A DNA stretch of 64,000 nt from Metridium senile (Eukaryota; Cnidaria; Anthozoa; Actiniaria; Metridiidae). Under the pieces are notes generated by a model. The model ran no database searches, was not told the DNA's origin, and was given only the letters and a program-made list of their open reading frames with translations. Position 1 is the stretch's first letter. Each line of letters opens with the position of its first letter. Positions 36,180-49,200 of the stretch are shown here, piece after piece. The stretch lies in contig OX459097.1 of NCBI GenBank assembly GCA_949775045.1, forward strand, positions 2,391,598 to 2,455,597. The letters run 5' to 3'. The position numbers and the translations under genes were made by a program.

Positions 36180-37090
36180 CTCCACTATCATGATCACCAT
36201 CGTTATGATTATCATTACCATCATCATCATCACTATTATCACTGATATCACCACAATCATGATTATCATTACTATCATCATATCTATTATCATTACTATC
36301 ATCATCATCATCATTACTATTATCATCACTGATACCACAATCATGATTAGCATTACTACCATCATTACTATTATCATTACTATCATCATCATCATCATCA
36401 CTATCATCATTACTATTATCATTAATTACTATCATCATCATTACTATCATCATTACTATTATCATTACTATCATCATTACTATCATCATTACTATCATCA
36501 TTACTATTATCATTACTATCATCATTACTATCATCATAACTATTATCATTACTATCATCATCATCATCATCATTACTATCATCATTACTATCATCATTAC
36601 TATCATCATCATCATCATTACTATCATCATTACTATCATCATTACTATCATCATCATCATCATTACTATCATCATTACTATCATCATTACTATCATCATT
36701 ACTATCATCATTACTATCATCATTACTATTATCATTACTATCATCATTACTATCATCATTACTATCATCATCATCATCATCATTACTATCATCATTACTA
36801 TCATCATTACTATCATCATCATCATCATTACTATCATCATTACTATCATTACTATCATCATCATCATCATTACTATCATCATTACTACCATCATTACTAT
36901 CATCATCATTACTATCATCATCATTACTATCATCATTACTATCATCATCATATGCATCATTACTATTATCATTACTATCATCATTACTATCATCATTACT
37001 ATCATCATTACTATTATCATTACTATCATCATTACTATCATCATTACTATTATCATCATTACTATCATCATTACTATCATCATCATGTAG
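36180..37090. repeat. ATCATTACT / ATC trinucleotide-based array, ~900 bp
   Basis: Units of TATCATCATTAC with (ATC)n expansions form one continuous array ending 200 bp downstream of the XPNPEP3 stop. Both strands are open for over 300 codons purely because of the repeat. Confidence 0.95.
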
Positions 37091-37140
37091 ACAATAAAAG
37101 ACGATAAATTTAAAATATTAATATCTTCAGACAAGTATCA

Positions 37141-37146
37141 TTTATT
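37141..37146 (-). terminator. Candidate polyadenylation signal for XPNPEP3
   Basis: TTTATT on the plus strand (AATAAA on minus) lies 142 bp after the XPNPEP3 stop codon. Confidence 0.5.
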
Positions 37147-37287
37147 TCCAATAATTTTAACAAAATAAACAAAATGCATACAAATTTTTATATTATAAAA
37201 ACAACATTTGATATTATCGTTCCAAGAAGTACATTTAAAATTAAGTACAAACTTATTTCCCATGGTACCCCCCATAGTAATCTATTG

Positions 37288-40200
37288 TCATCTCTGCATG
37301 TGTTTTTCTATTTCTTCTGGTTCTTTAGGGCAGTCACGACTCAGAATTTCGTTACCATTTTCAGTAATTAAAACATCATCTTCGATTCTAATGCCAATCC
37401 CACGATATCTAGAAACAAAAAAACCGGTTTAAAACCTGCAAATAATACACTTGTAAATGCAGAACAACAAGTGCTATTTGGGGAAGATTGTTGTGTACAC
37501 TAGGCAAGGAAAGTCTTCAGTAGCCTGTGCTAGTAATGTTCCCTATGTTGTACGAGCCTTTATAGGGAACATTTTTAGCATTGAAGGGCAGGGACGTTTT
37601 AAGCAGTGCTTGTAATGTACCCTATGTTGTACGAGCCTTTAGCCATTAGGGAACGTCTTTAGTATTGAAGAGAAGGGACGTTTCGAGTAGTGCTAGTAAT
37701 GTACCCTATGTTGTACGAACCTCTAAGGAATATATTTAGTATTGTAATGTGGTGCTTATATAGCGCATTTCACATATGTCGCAATAGTATTGAAGGGCAG
37801 GGACGTATTTAGCATTGAAGGCCAGGGACGTTTTAAGTAGTGATAGTAATGTACCCTATATTGTACGAACCTTTAGGGAACGTATTTAGCATTGAAGGCC
37901 AGGGACGTTTTAAGTAGTGATAGTAATGTACCCTATATGATACGTACCTCTCAGGGACGTGTTTGGCACTAGTAGGTATATAAAGGCCTGGTTCAATAGT
38001 CACTACCATACCAGGTTGTAGACCCAGTCCCCTGCTAACAAGATGAGTATCGTGTGTATCCATTCCAAGGTAATGACCCACGTGATGTGGACAGAATTCA
38101 CTGGCTGCCTGGAAAAACAACACAAAATAACGAATGGTTAAATACCATGAAGAACTTAGTTAAATTCATTGGTTAATAAGCTAGACTTGCACTTTACATA
38201 ATACATTCTGTGACATAGCAAAGGAAGAGGGGGACATTGAGGATTGTGGTGTTGATGAATATTTTTGGCGGTGTTGCGGTGTAAACATTCTCAAAGCGCA
38301 GTGTTACGGTGATGTAAATGCCTTTGGTGTTTGGTGTTTGGTGTTTGCTTTTACAAAGCTGCGATGTGCGGTGAATTTTCAAAGTTGTGGTATTCGTTGT
38401 GTTTATTGAGAGATATTATAATGCGTTGTTTTTCGAGATGTTGCGGTGTTGAGGAATAAGGAATAACGCGCAAAATATCATTACGTATGACATTCTTCTA
38501 AATCTTTGTGTCTTACCTTTTTTCTCTCTGCATCATTCAGCCGTTTCGATAAAATACCAATGTCTGAAAAAGAAACAAAAATGCGTATGGCATAGTGATT
38601 TTCCTTTACCCACGAAAGAAAAATGGCTATTTAATTTGTACTGATAGATATAGAACAAACGAAAACAATGCGTTTAAAGTCTACTACTAGCTAGTAGTTT
38701 GCTTATTCGAAATTCTTTCATGGACGAAGAAAACAAATACTCTATGAAAGACAAGATGGCCGTACATGTACAATGGTGTTTTGCCAAACAATGTTACTTA
38801 CTGGCTAGTTGTTCTCCTAACAATGTCAACATTGCATGGTGAATGACGTCCAACTTAGCGTCTTTACGACAAAGCTATTTAAACAGAAAGATATCTATGT
38901 TAGACTGAACAAAACTACAGTTCTATATGTGTCACAGCTTTATTATTGCATGTTTCTTTGTCTGTTTTCCCACTTGTTGGTTTTTTTTTTTTTTTTTTCT
39001 GTTTGTGTCTGTGTTTGCCTTACTGTGCCCATCTAGATCTGTTTGTTTATCTATAAATTTGTTTGTCTATTTGTTTGTTTGACATTTATCTATTTATTTC
39101 AGTGTTTGGTTGCTTGTTCATTTGCTTGTTCATTTGCTTGTTTATTTGTTTTCCTATTTTTTTCTGTTTGTTTGTTTGTTTGTTTGTTTGTGTGTTTGTT
39201 TGTTTGTTGTTTGTTTGTTTGTTTGTTGTTTGCTTGTTTATTTGTTTTCCTATTTTTTTCTGTTTGTTTGTTTGTTTGTTTGTTTGTTTGTTTGTTTGTT
39301 TGTTGTTTGTTTGTTTGTTTGTTTGTGTGTTTGTCTATCTGTGCCCATCTAGATCTGTTTGTTTATCTATTTGTTTGTTTGACATTTATCTATTTATTTG
39401 TTTGGTTGTGTGTTTATTTGCTTGTTTATTTGTTTTCCTATTTTTCTGTTTGTTTCTTGTTTGTTGTTCTGCGTGTTTGCCTAACTGTGGCTATCTAGAT
39501 TTGTTTGTTTATCTATTTGTTTGTCTATTTATTTGTTTGTTTGTGTGTTTATTTGCTTGTTTATTTGCTTGTTTAATTATTTGCTTGTTTATTTGTTTTC
39601 CTATTTTTTCTGTTTGTTTGTTTGTTGTTTGTTGTTCTGCGTGTTTGCCTAACTGTGGCTATCTAGATTTGTTTGTTTATCTATTTGTTTGTCTATTTAT
39701 TTGTTTGTTTGTGTGTTTATTTGCTTGTTTATTTGTCTGTATATATGTTTGTCTCTCATATGTCTACAGTACCTCATGGTCTATTGTTTTCAGTGTTAAA
39801 TATGGTTTATTTAGTAAGTATGTTATCTGTACATGTACTTACAGCAAGGCATTTCTTCTGTATTCCTAACACTATGTCGTAGAGCTGTCTCTGTGACTCA
39901 CTAAAGGTACCATTAACTGGCCATGTTCTTGTGATGTCACTAGCATAACCATGATACTCACAGCCTGCATCCATGAGGACAAGATCACCATCTCTACATA
40001 ACAAATCACAAATATGTAATAGAAAATCCCAACCTCATCCCCAGGCACTCCCTTCCGTCATTTTGGAAAAAAACAAAACGAGAAGGGAGAGCCTGGGGAC
40101 AAGGTTGATAAAATCCATGTCTGAATAATTAATGGAATTTTACAAATGAAATCACGTCTGTGATGAATTCTGTAAATCTCATACAGACTTCATCCTGATT

Positions 40201-43200
40201 TGCATAAGTTTCAATTTGAATTTTCTCGGCCAGATTTACTTTTATAATGACAAGTTTAGTAAAATATGAAAGAACTTTCATAAGTACTATACAATATTTG
40301 CATCCGATCTATATACAATATACAATGGCTTGTCTTCGACTCTCTGCTGTTGTATATCGCATACAGATTAACCGCTCATATTGTATATATTACTTACAAC
40401 CACCATCATCATCATCTGGCAGCACCACCTGCACCATCATCGTTGTGGATGCGCCATCTAACACTACAACATTTTTGTTGTTCCCAAGAGTAAACCGTGT
40501 TTTCGTTAGTCTTTTGTCCGTATGTAAATCTCTGCTCGTTTTCGTTTTATAATCTTGTAGAATCGTATAATTTAGTCAGTCAATGTTTAACGCCGTAGCC
40601 ACAAGTTTTTCCGCAATTTGTCTTGTAAGTATTATCGTTTTCTGTAATTCAGTATTTTCTATTTTCGCTGACACGTATATTATGTAATAATTTATTATAG
40701 TTACCTCAAGCGCGAGCTTGTGAGTGAAAAGCAATTAAAGGAACTACGCATGAACATTTAGTAAAAGACAAATACTTTGGAAGTATTGACGCTAACAATC
40801 ATGGACGGAGAATTGGTAAAGCGCCTTAAACGTATCCGTGGACGAGCCCTTGCATCTCTTACCGTTAAGCAGAGGAAGATAGACGAATTGATGACCAGCT
40901 TAACAAATTTCCATTACGTTCAAGATGAATTAAACAAGTTACAAGACCTATTCCAAAAGTTCAACCAAGTTCACACTGATTACCACAAGTCCCTCGAAGA
41001 AAATGGCAAAGAACAAGACGTTTCAAATTCATACTATCAAGACGTAGCAGAAACTATGGATGAATTTTGTACTAACGTATACGATTGGCTTCAAAGTGTG
41101 AGAAATATCGACGAGAATTCTAGCCTGACTAGTTCAAGAACGAAGACTGCCGACGAAGGCCCAGAGAACGACAACGATGTAGAATCTGTAGACGACATAG
41201 AACCGGAGGACAGTGCATCACAAGTAAGTTCAAGGAGCCGAGCATCAAGTAAAAGTAACTCTACTTTGTCTAAGTCAAGACGTATGGAACTAGAAAAGCT
41301 GACCGAACTAGAGTCTAAAGTAGCCACACTGAAAGAACAACAGTTAATAGAAGAAGAAGAGTTGAAACTGAAGCAGCAAGAATTACTACTGAGATTCAAA
41401 AAGGAGAGAATGAGACTACATTCAGAAATCGCTACGTCCATAACAAACCCAAGTATCTTGGAAAGTTTGCCGTCAGAGAGCAACGTGGATAACGCAAAGA
41501 TGACTAACGTCAAAAACGAACCTCCCACGAGAAATACTAGACCAGACCCAAGTCAAGGGATCGTCGAGGCACAGAATAAAATTTTCCAAGAAATTATTAT
41601 TCAACAACAGAGAACAAACTTACCGCAACGCAAGATGCCTACATTTGATGGGAATCCACTTCAGTACCTAAGTTTTATTCGCGCATTTGAAACCTTAATA
41701 GAAGTAAAAGAGCCCGATCCTGCAAGTAGACTATACTACCTAGAACAGTATACGTCCGGACGTGTACAAGAACTAATCCAAAGCTGCCTACACATCAGCG
41801 ACCCCAGCAAAGGTTACAAAGAAGCGAGAAGCTTACTAGAGAAAAGATTTGGAGATACCTATAAAATTGCAATGGCCAACGTTGAACGGCTGACCTCTGG
41901 TCCTCAGATCAGAACAGACGATGCCTATGGTCTAGAGTCCTTTTCGATTACCTTGTCGTCCTGCAAGAACTCCTTGGAGGCTATCGGATACCTGAGAAAA
42001 ATCGAGAATCCCGACTGCATGAAAAGAATCATCGAGCGCCTTCCCTACAAGCTACAAGAAAGATGGCGAGACGTCGCTGACTTTATCATGAACGAACAAA
42101 CCAGAGAAGTACGAATCGATGATATTGCAGACTTCGTAGAGAAGAAGGCAAGATCTCTTAACAACCCTATTTTTGGTAAAGCATCACAAGAACCAAAGTC
42201 ACGACTCGAGTCAAAGTCAACCCAACAGACCAGAGCTAAAGTTTACACACCTAGATCGTCATTCAGTACGTATACCAGTCAAGTCAAGAGAGAAGATTAT
42301 CCCAGTCAAACTCAGTCAAGCGACTTAAACAAGAAGCACAGCTGCGTCGTGTGCGACAACGAGCACCAAATCACTTTCTGTCCGACCTTTAAGAGAATGG
42401 CACTTACAGAACGGATAGATCTGGTAAAGAAGAAACATTTGTGCTTTGGATGCTTGAGGAAGGGACATCAACTTCGAACCTGCTACAAAAGAAAACCCTG
42501 TTCAGAATGTGACAAGAAACACGCAACACTTCTACATTGCAACTCTACAGACGAAATCAGAGATTGTACAACAACAGCTAAAGACACACCAACCTTGAAC
42601 GTGCATGCAAGGCCTTATGTGAATGCTAATGACAACTACACAACTACTCCTGCGCTGCAATCACACTCCTTTACAAGCCATGTTGAACAATACGAAGTCA
42701 ATACACTGATTGAAAAACGGACCAAGACACTCCTGCCAATCATCGCAGTTAAAGTATGGTACCCCGACACCAACGAACACGTGGAAACGTACGCCCTTCT
42801 TGACAGCGGCTCAACAGCAACCTTCTGTACAGACAACCTTATCAATCGTCTGAAGGCAACAGGGAAGAAGACAAGAGTAAAGATAACTACTTTAGGAAGT
42901 ACTAAGGAAGTCGATACCATCATCGTCAACAACCTCAATATTACAGACCTCGATTGCAACAACACTATTTCCTTACCAGAAGTCTTCACAAGACCTGATA
43001 TTCCAATTTTGAAGGAAGAAATCCCTACTCAAGAAGATGTTTATCTTTTTCCAGAACTACGAGATCATGTATATTTAGAAAGCTTGAACTCTGACGTAGA
43101 CCTTATAATTGGAGTCGATGTGCCACAAGCCTTACAGCCTAAAGCAGTAATATCTACGACTGATGGAGTTTTTGCATCAAGAGTAAGCCTTGGATGGGTT

Positions 43201-46200
43201 CTTAATGGCCCAGCTGGTCAAAGCAAGAGCAACAATCCTACAAGTGCCTTTTCTCTAAAAATACAAAGTGACATCTGCCAAGGATGTGCCGACTTCAAAG
43301 ATGCTTATGCTGACTCAAAGAAAGAGTATAATGACGAAGAGAGGAAGTTTCTGGAGAATGTTGAAAGCACAGTAAGACACCTCGAAGACAAGCATTACGA
43401 AGTAGCTCTGCCTTTGAAAGATCCTAGTAGACACTTGCCTGATAACCGGATACAAGCCGAACGAAGGACAGCATACCTAAAGAAAAGGATGATTAAGGAT
43501 TCCAACTTTAAAGATGACTACGTAACTTCTATGAAAGACACCATCGACAAAGGTTATGCAGAGAAAGTGCCTGAGAACCAGCTGAACGAAAGCGAGGGTA
43601 GAGCATGGTACATACCACATCACGGCGTCTACCACAAGAAAAAGCCTGGAAAACTACGAGTTGTATTTGACTGTTCCTCCAAGTTTCAAGAGGTGTCCCT
43701 CAACGACGTGCTGATGCAAGGACCAGACCTTACCAATAATCTTATAGGAATTCTTCTTCGCTTCCGACAAGAGCGAGTCGCACTCATGGCTGACATTGAG
43801 GGGATGTTCCACCAGGTTCGTGTTCCTAAGAGAGACTGTAGTTTACTACGTTTCCTCTGGTGGACTGATGGAAACCTGCTTAATCAGTTAGATGAATACC
43901 AAATGACTGTCCACCCGTTTGGCGCAGTTTCTTCACCAAGCGTCGCCAACTTCACCTTGAGAAAAACCGCTGAAGACAACAAGCCCGTATTCGACGAAAG
44001 CGTGGTATCTACAGTAACAAATAACTTCTACGTAGATGATTGCCTAAAGTCCCTGTCAACAGAAACCGAAGCTATACAACTAGCAGGAGGACTACGTGAA
44101 TTACTGAAGAATGGAGGATTTAGACTTACCAAGTGGATGTCCAACAGTAGAAAGGTTCTACAAGCAATACCAGAATGCGAAAGAGCAAAAGAAATCAAGA
44201 ATCTCGACCTCACCAAAGACAGTCTTCCTGCCGAAAGGGCCCTTGGTGTGTCATGGGATGTTGAAACTGATACCTTTAGTTTCAAAATTTCTCTCCAAAG
44301 CCGACCCTCTACTCGACGTGGACTGTTGTCAATAGTGTCCTCAGTGTACGACCCACTCGGTATGGCGACTCCGTTTGTCCTTACCGCAAAGATCCTGCTC
44401 CAAGACCTCACTCGACGAAAGCTCGACTGGGACCAAGAAATTCCGCAAGATGATCAAAGACGTTGGGAAAGGTGGACAGAAGAACTTTCACAGCTCACAA
44501 ACTTCCAAGTGGACCGGTGCATCAAACCTAAAGACTTTGGTGAAACTACATCGTCTCAGCTGCATCATTTCTCTGACGCTTCCAACGCTGCTTATGGTTC
44601 TGTCTCCTACCTGCGTACAATGAATACCTCAGGTCAAGTACTTTGCTCGTTGCTCTTCGGAAAGTCTCGCCTAGCGCCTTTGAAACAGATGACGATACCA
44701 AAGTTGGAACTCGCTGGAGCTACCCTGTCAGTGCGAGCAGATAAGATTGTCAGATCCGAACTGGAAATTCCCCTCGAAGACTCCGTATTCTGGACAGACA
44801 GCATGGTTGTTCTGTATTATATAGAAGACCTCACGAAGAAGTATCACACCTACGTCGCAAACAGAGTTGCACTGATACGAGACGGTTCCAGAACAGATCA
44901 GTGGAGATATGTAGATACTACTTGTAATCCAGCTGATTTATGTACAAGAGGGCAACCCATTCAGAAGTTTCTTAGCAACGACACTTGGCTACTGGGGCCG
45001 GAATTCCTGTGGAAATCTGAAAACGAGTGGCCTCAACGTCCTTCAGTCAACGGCGACCCACTGCAGGGAGACTCTGAAGTTAAGACGTTCACTACTTCAC
45101 AACAAGCTACACCTAGTGAACCTACAGACCACCTTCAAGATTTGTTCAAACGTTTTTCGTCATGGCTTAGTCTTAAGAAGTTTGTTGCCAGGATCATACG
45201 ATGCCAAAGAAACTTCCGTGCTAGACGAACGACAGATGAGAAGTCAAAGAGCACAGAGACAACTGAAGACCAAGAATACCTCAAAGTCGACGAACTCAAA
45301 GATGCAGAAATCGAAATCCTTCGCTACGTACAAGTTAAAGCCTTTACAGAAGAAATAAATGCACTGCAAAGCAACAAGAATATCAAAAGATCCAGCAGAT
45401 TACTCAAACTAGACCCCGTATTCACTGGAAATGTTCTGCGAGTCGGAGGACGTCTAAGTCGATCACCATTGCTTACAGAAGAAGAAAAACATCAAATCAT
45501 CGTGCCAAAGACCTCACCCATTGCCGAGCTAATAATCAAAGAAATGCATGAAAAATCTGGTCATTCTGGAAGAGAATACGTACTCTCATTACTACGCCAA
45601 CGGTATTGGATCATCCACAGCAACTCGACAGTCAGAGCAGTACTTTCCCGTTGCTTCGAATGCAGAAGAAGACAGGCACCCCCGGGATGTCAAAAGATGG
45701 CTGATCTACCTCGAGAAAGGGTAACGCCCGAGCAACCACCATTCACCTTCACAGGAGTTGACTACTTCGGCCCTTTTTCTGTTCGAGTCAAGAGAAGTAC
45801 AGTCAAGCGTTATGGCGTTATATTTACATGCCTGGTAATTCGAGCTATTCACTTGGAGGTCGCCCATTCACTCGACACTAATTCCTTTATCATGGCATTG
45901 AGAAGATTTATTGCACGAAGGGGTCAAGTAAAAGTGATGTATTCTGATAACGGAACCAACTTCGTAGGAGGATCCAAAGAGCTAAAAGAGGCAATCTTTG
46001 CATGGAACAAAGAACAGATACACGACAATCTACTACAGAAAGAGATAAAGTGGTACTTTAACCCCCCAGCAGCATCACACTTTGGTGGTTCCTGGGAACG
46101 CTGTATCCGCACCGTCCGAAAGGTCCTGAACGCCCTTACACAAGAGCAAGTACTGGATGATGAGTCACTAGTTACACTGATGACAGAAGCGGAAGCGATA

Positions 46201-49200
46201 GTCAATGGTCGTCCCCTAACAAAGGCTTCAAATGATCCCAAGGACGAAGAGCCTCTTACACCGAATCACTTGTTGCTGTTAAAACAAGAAACAGTCCTTC
46301 CTCCTGGAATCCTTGACAAAGTCGATGTCTATTCAAGAAAAAGATGGCGCCAAGTCCAGTATATGGTGAACCTCTTCTGGAAAAGATGGACGCGAGAGTA
46401 TCTACCTGCCCTCCAAGAAAGAGTCAAATGGGAACACCCAAAGAGGAACTACGCTGTTGATGATGTTGTCATCATCGTAGACGACAATCTACCTCGAAAC
46501 GCCTGGAAGATTGGTAGAATCACAGAAGTTTTTCCCGACAAGAAAGGTCTAGTTAGAAAAGCAAGAGTGAAAACAAAGACTGGAGTACTAGATAGACCGA
46601 TAACCAAGTTATGCCTATTAGAGCATACATGAATTGAACTGATATTGAACTTTGTTATAGTTAACTACTGTCTAGAGACGTTTAGAGATGGGCATCCTTT
46701 AGCAATAAAATAGAGTATTTTAGGGGCCGGAATGTGGATGCGCCATCTAACACTACAACATTTTTGTTGTTCCCAAGAGTAAACCGTGTTTTCGTTAGTC
46801 TTTTGTCCGTATGTAAATCTCTGCTCGTTTTCGTTTTATAATCTTGTAGAATCGTATAATTTAGTCAGTCAATGTTTAACGCCGTAGCCACAAGTTTTTC
46901 CGCAATTTGTCTTGTAAGTATTATCGTTTTCTGTAATTCAGTATTTTCTATTTTCGCTGACACGTATATTATGTAATAATTTATTATAGTTACCTCAAGC
47001 GCGAGCTTGTGAGTGAAAAGCAATTAAAGGAACTACGCATGAACAATCGTCCCTCTCCCCTTTGTCTCATCTCTAATCTAAGTATGTCAATTAGTATAAC
47101 CTGAGTAGCTGTGTATTGTTGATGTAATTACCTGAGTAGCTGTGTATTGTTGATTAATGAATTATTATTACCTGAGTAGCTGTGTATTGTTGACGTAGTG
47201 TAGTGTGTTGGCCAATGAGCCTCCAGCCACTACAGGAGGGTATGACAGTCTTTCTGCGCCATTCATTCTACATTCATACTCCATGGTAATGTGAAGATGA
47301 GATTCCTCAAGACCAGGCCGTGTTAGATTCATTACCTACAAAGACAGGAATAATAAGGATTTTCATTTGATTGATTACAAACATTTGAATATTATCTGAA
47401 TTTGAAATGAAACTATTGACTCTGCAGATGACCTCAGGTTGCCAAAACATTGGTCATTCATTATTTAGTAACAGTTTTACACAAAACAGAACCATAATAT
47501 TTGCATTCTAGGACTGGCTATTTCTGACTTTGCTACTGGAATTGTAGTTCTACCATCTACCATCTGACTGTACAAACTGTCCAAGTATCTTAGAAATGAG
47601 AATGTGTACATTGTCCCAGTGGAATGGTGTATCATGATATTGACAATCTTTGTACCTTCTTGATTGCTTCTGAAGCAATGTTGCTTGATTTTCTCAACAG
47701 CTTGATTTCAGAAGGTGATTTGATGAGTCGTAGCATATGAAGGTTATGACCAAGTACTAGTAAATCTGATAAAAACAAACAAAATATGAGTTGGACATCA
47801 TACAACATAGACCACTATAGTCTCAGTATAAAGTTATCCGCGGATAAAAGTTATCCACTGCATCTAGGTTTTTTATAGATTTTATCCGCTGGATAAGGAT
47901 TTATCCGGTGGATAGTGCTATTCACCCTTCGTACAACCGGCCCCAGATGTAACAGACCTACACTTATTACAACAAAGGTTTTCTGGTGATAAGTCATTTC
48001 AAGATCAAAACTAATATTGAATTTATATACCTAGTCAAAAGGTTCAGTCAACAGTGATTGGTCATTCTAAGAAATAAAGGATTTATGGGCATACACCTAT
48101 TTCAAAAAGATTGTCCAAGACGATAGGTCATGAATTCTAAGACAGAAAGGAATTATAGGCATACAACTATTTCAAAAAGGTTATTCAATCTGATCCAAGG
48201 CGAAAGGTCATTTCAAAATGAATTAAAGAGCTGGCATACATCTATCTCAAAAAGGTCATTCCAAGATGATTCAAATGCTCAAGACATTAATATAGGATGA
48301 TCAGTTCTATACAGAAGAGAAATGTTGTACTTTAAAAATAATTTATTTTCACATTTGAATGATCTACAGGTTTTCAAAGAAAAGACATGTCCAAACCTTA
48401 CTTTTGAATGTAAACTTTGGATTTCCAAACAATACTTGTTTCAGTTCAGCATGTAGTTTTAGATGTGGAGGGTGAAGGTGGTCATACCAGATACAATAGC
48501 CTTTGTTAGAATACCTGGACATTTAAACACCAAAGATATTTATTTCAAGAGTGTACTGCATACTATCAGCATAATTTAGATAAAACAAACAGTTACTGGG
48601 GTTTTTGTCTTTCTGCGAACTCTAGCTGTGAAATAGGTTTTTGGCTGCTGCTAATTACTTGGCACTTTTTATGTTTTTGATTGACGGCAGCCAAAAACCT
48701 ATTTCACAACTAACCGTTTGAATGTCTGAGCTAGTTCGCAGAAAATCTAAAACCACAGTAATATCCATTGTAGTATTTGTTGGTCATCAACCTTTTAATT
48801 TTTAAAAAACTTCTCCTAAACTACAGCTATGAATCAAAATCCAACCTACAGACATTTGTTTGATTTAGCACTGACAGTAATATCTTTTTCAACATCAAGA
48901 AGAAAATCAATGGAATAAAGAACATACAGTTGTATTTTAAGAGGACATTTTAAATGTAAAACAAAACCAAGAGTACCTCTCAATCAATTTTGCAGTTAAA
49001 TCCTTTATTGAATATGCCTGGAAGAAAAGGATTTAAAAGTTGTGAAAATGTCAAAACAATTTGTATAAATCATTCATGTTGAAATATTGACAAGATGTTG
49101 TACTTACTTCATCCATACCAAAAACATTAATGGCACCTTGTACACCAGCACGACTCCCTTCCCATAACTCTCTTTAAAAACATAAAATATAGAATTATTG

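Larger units (their letters stand above)
40444..47045 (+). mobile_element. Complete BEL/Pao LTR retrotransposon, 6602 bp
   Basis: 5' LTR 40444-40756, short leader 40757-40800, one Gag-Pol frame 40801-46632, 3' untranslated part with a purine-rich tract AGGGGCCGGAA abutting the 3' LTR, and 3' LTR 46733-47045. LTRs start TGTGGATG and end ATGAACA; both are 313 bp and read identical. The 5-bp duplication ATCGT flanks it. No env-like frame exists. It lies in XPNPEP3 intron 12 in antisense orientation. I could not assign the primer-binding site to a specific tRNA. Identical LTRs and an open frame mean a very young, possibly still mobile copy. Confidence 0.97.

Noticed and set aside
36136..37134. 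332- and 318-codon frames rich in Met/Ile/Val or His/Tyr
   Set aside because: They are direct translations of an ATC/ATT microsatellite array.
39043..39869. Cys/Leu/Phe-rich frames up to 268 codons
   Set aside because: They come from a TTTG tetranucleotide tract in an XPNPEP3 intron.
41091..46241. Minus-strand and alternate-frame ORFs of 70-145 codons inside the BEL element
   Set aside because: They are shadows of the Gag-Pol frame with no independent features.
40444..47045. Endogenous retrovirus with an envelope gene
   Set aside because: There is no frame after Gag-Pol before the 3' LTR. Domain order and the 5-bp duplication fit a BEL/Pao retrotransposon.
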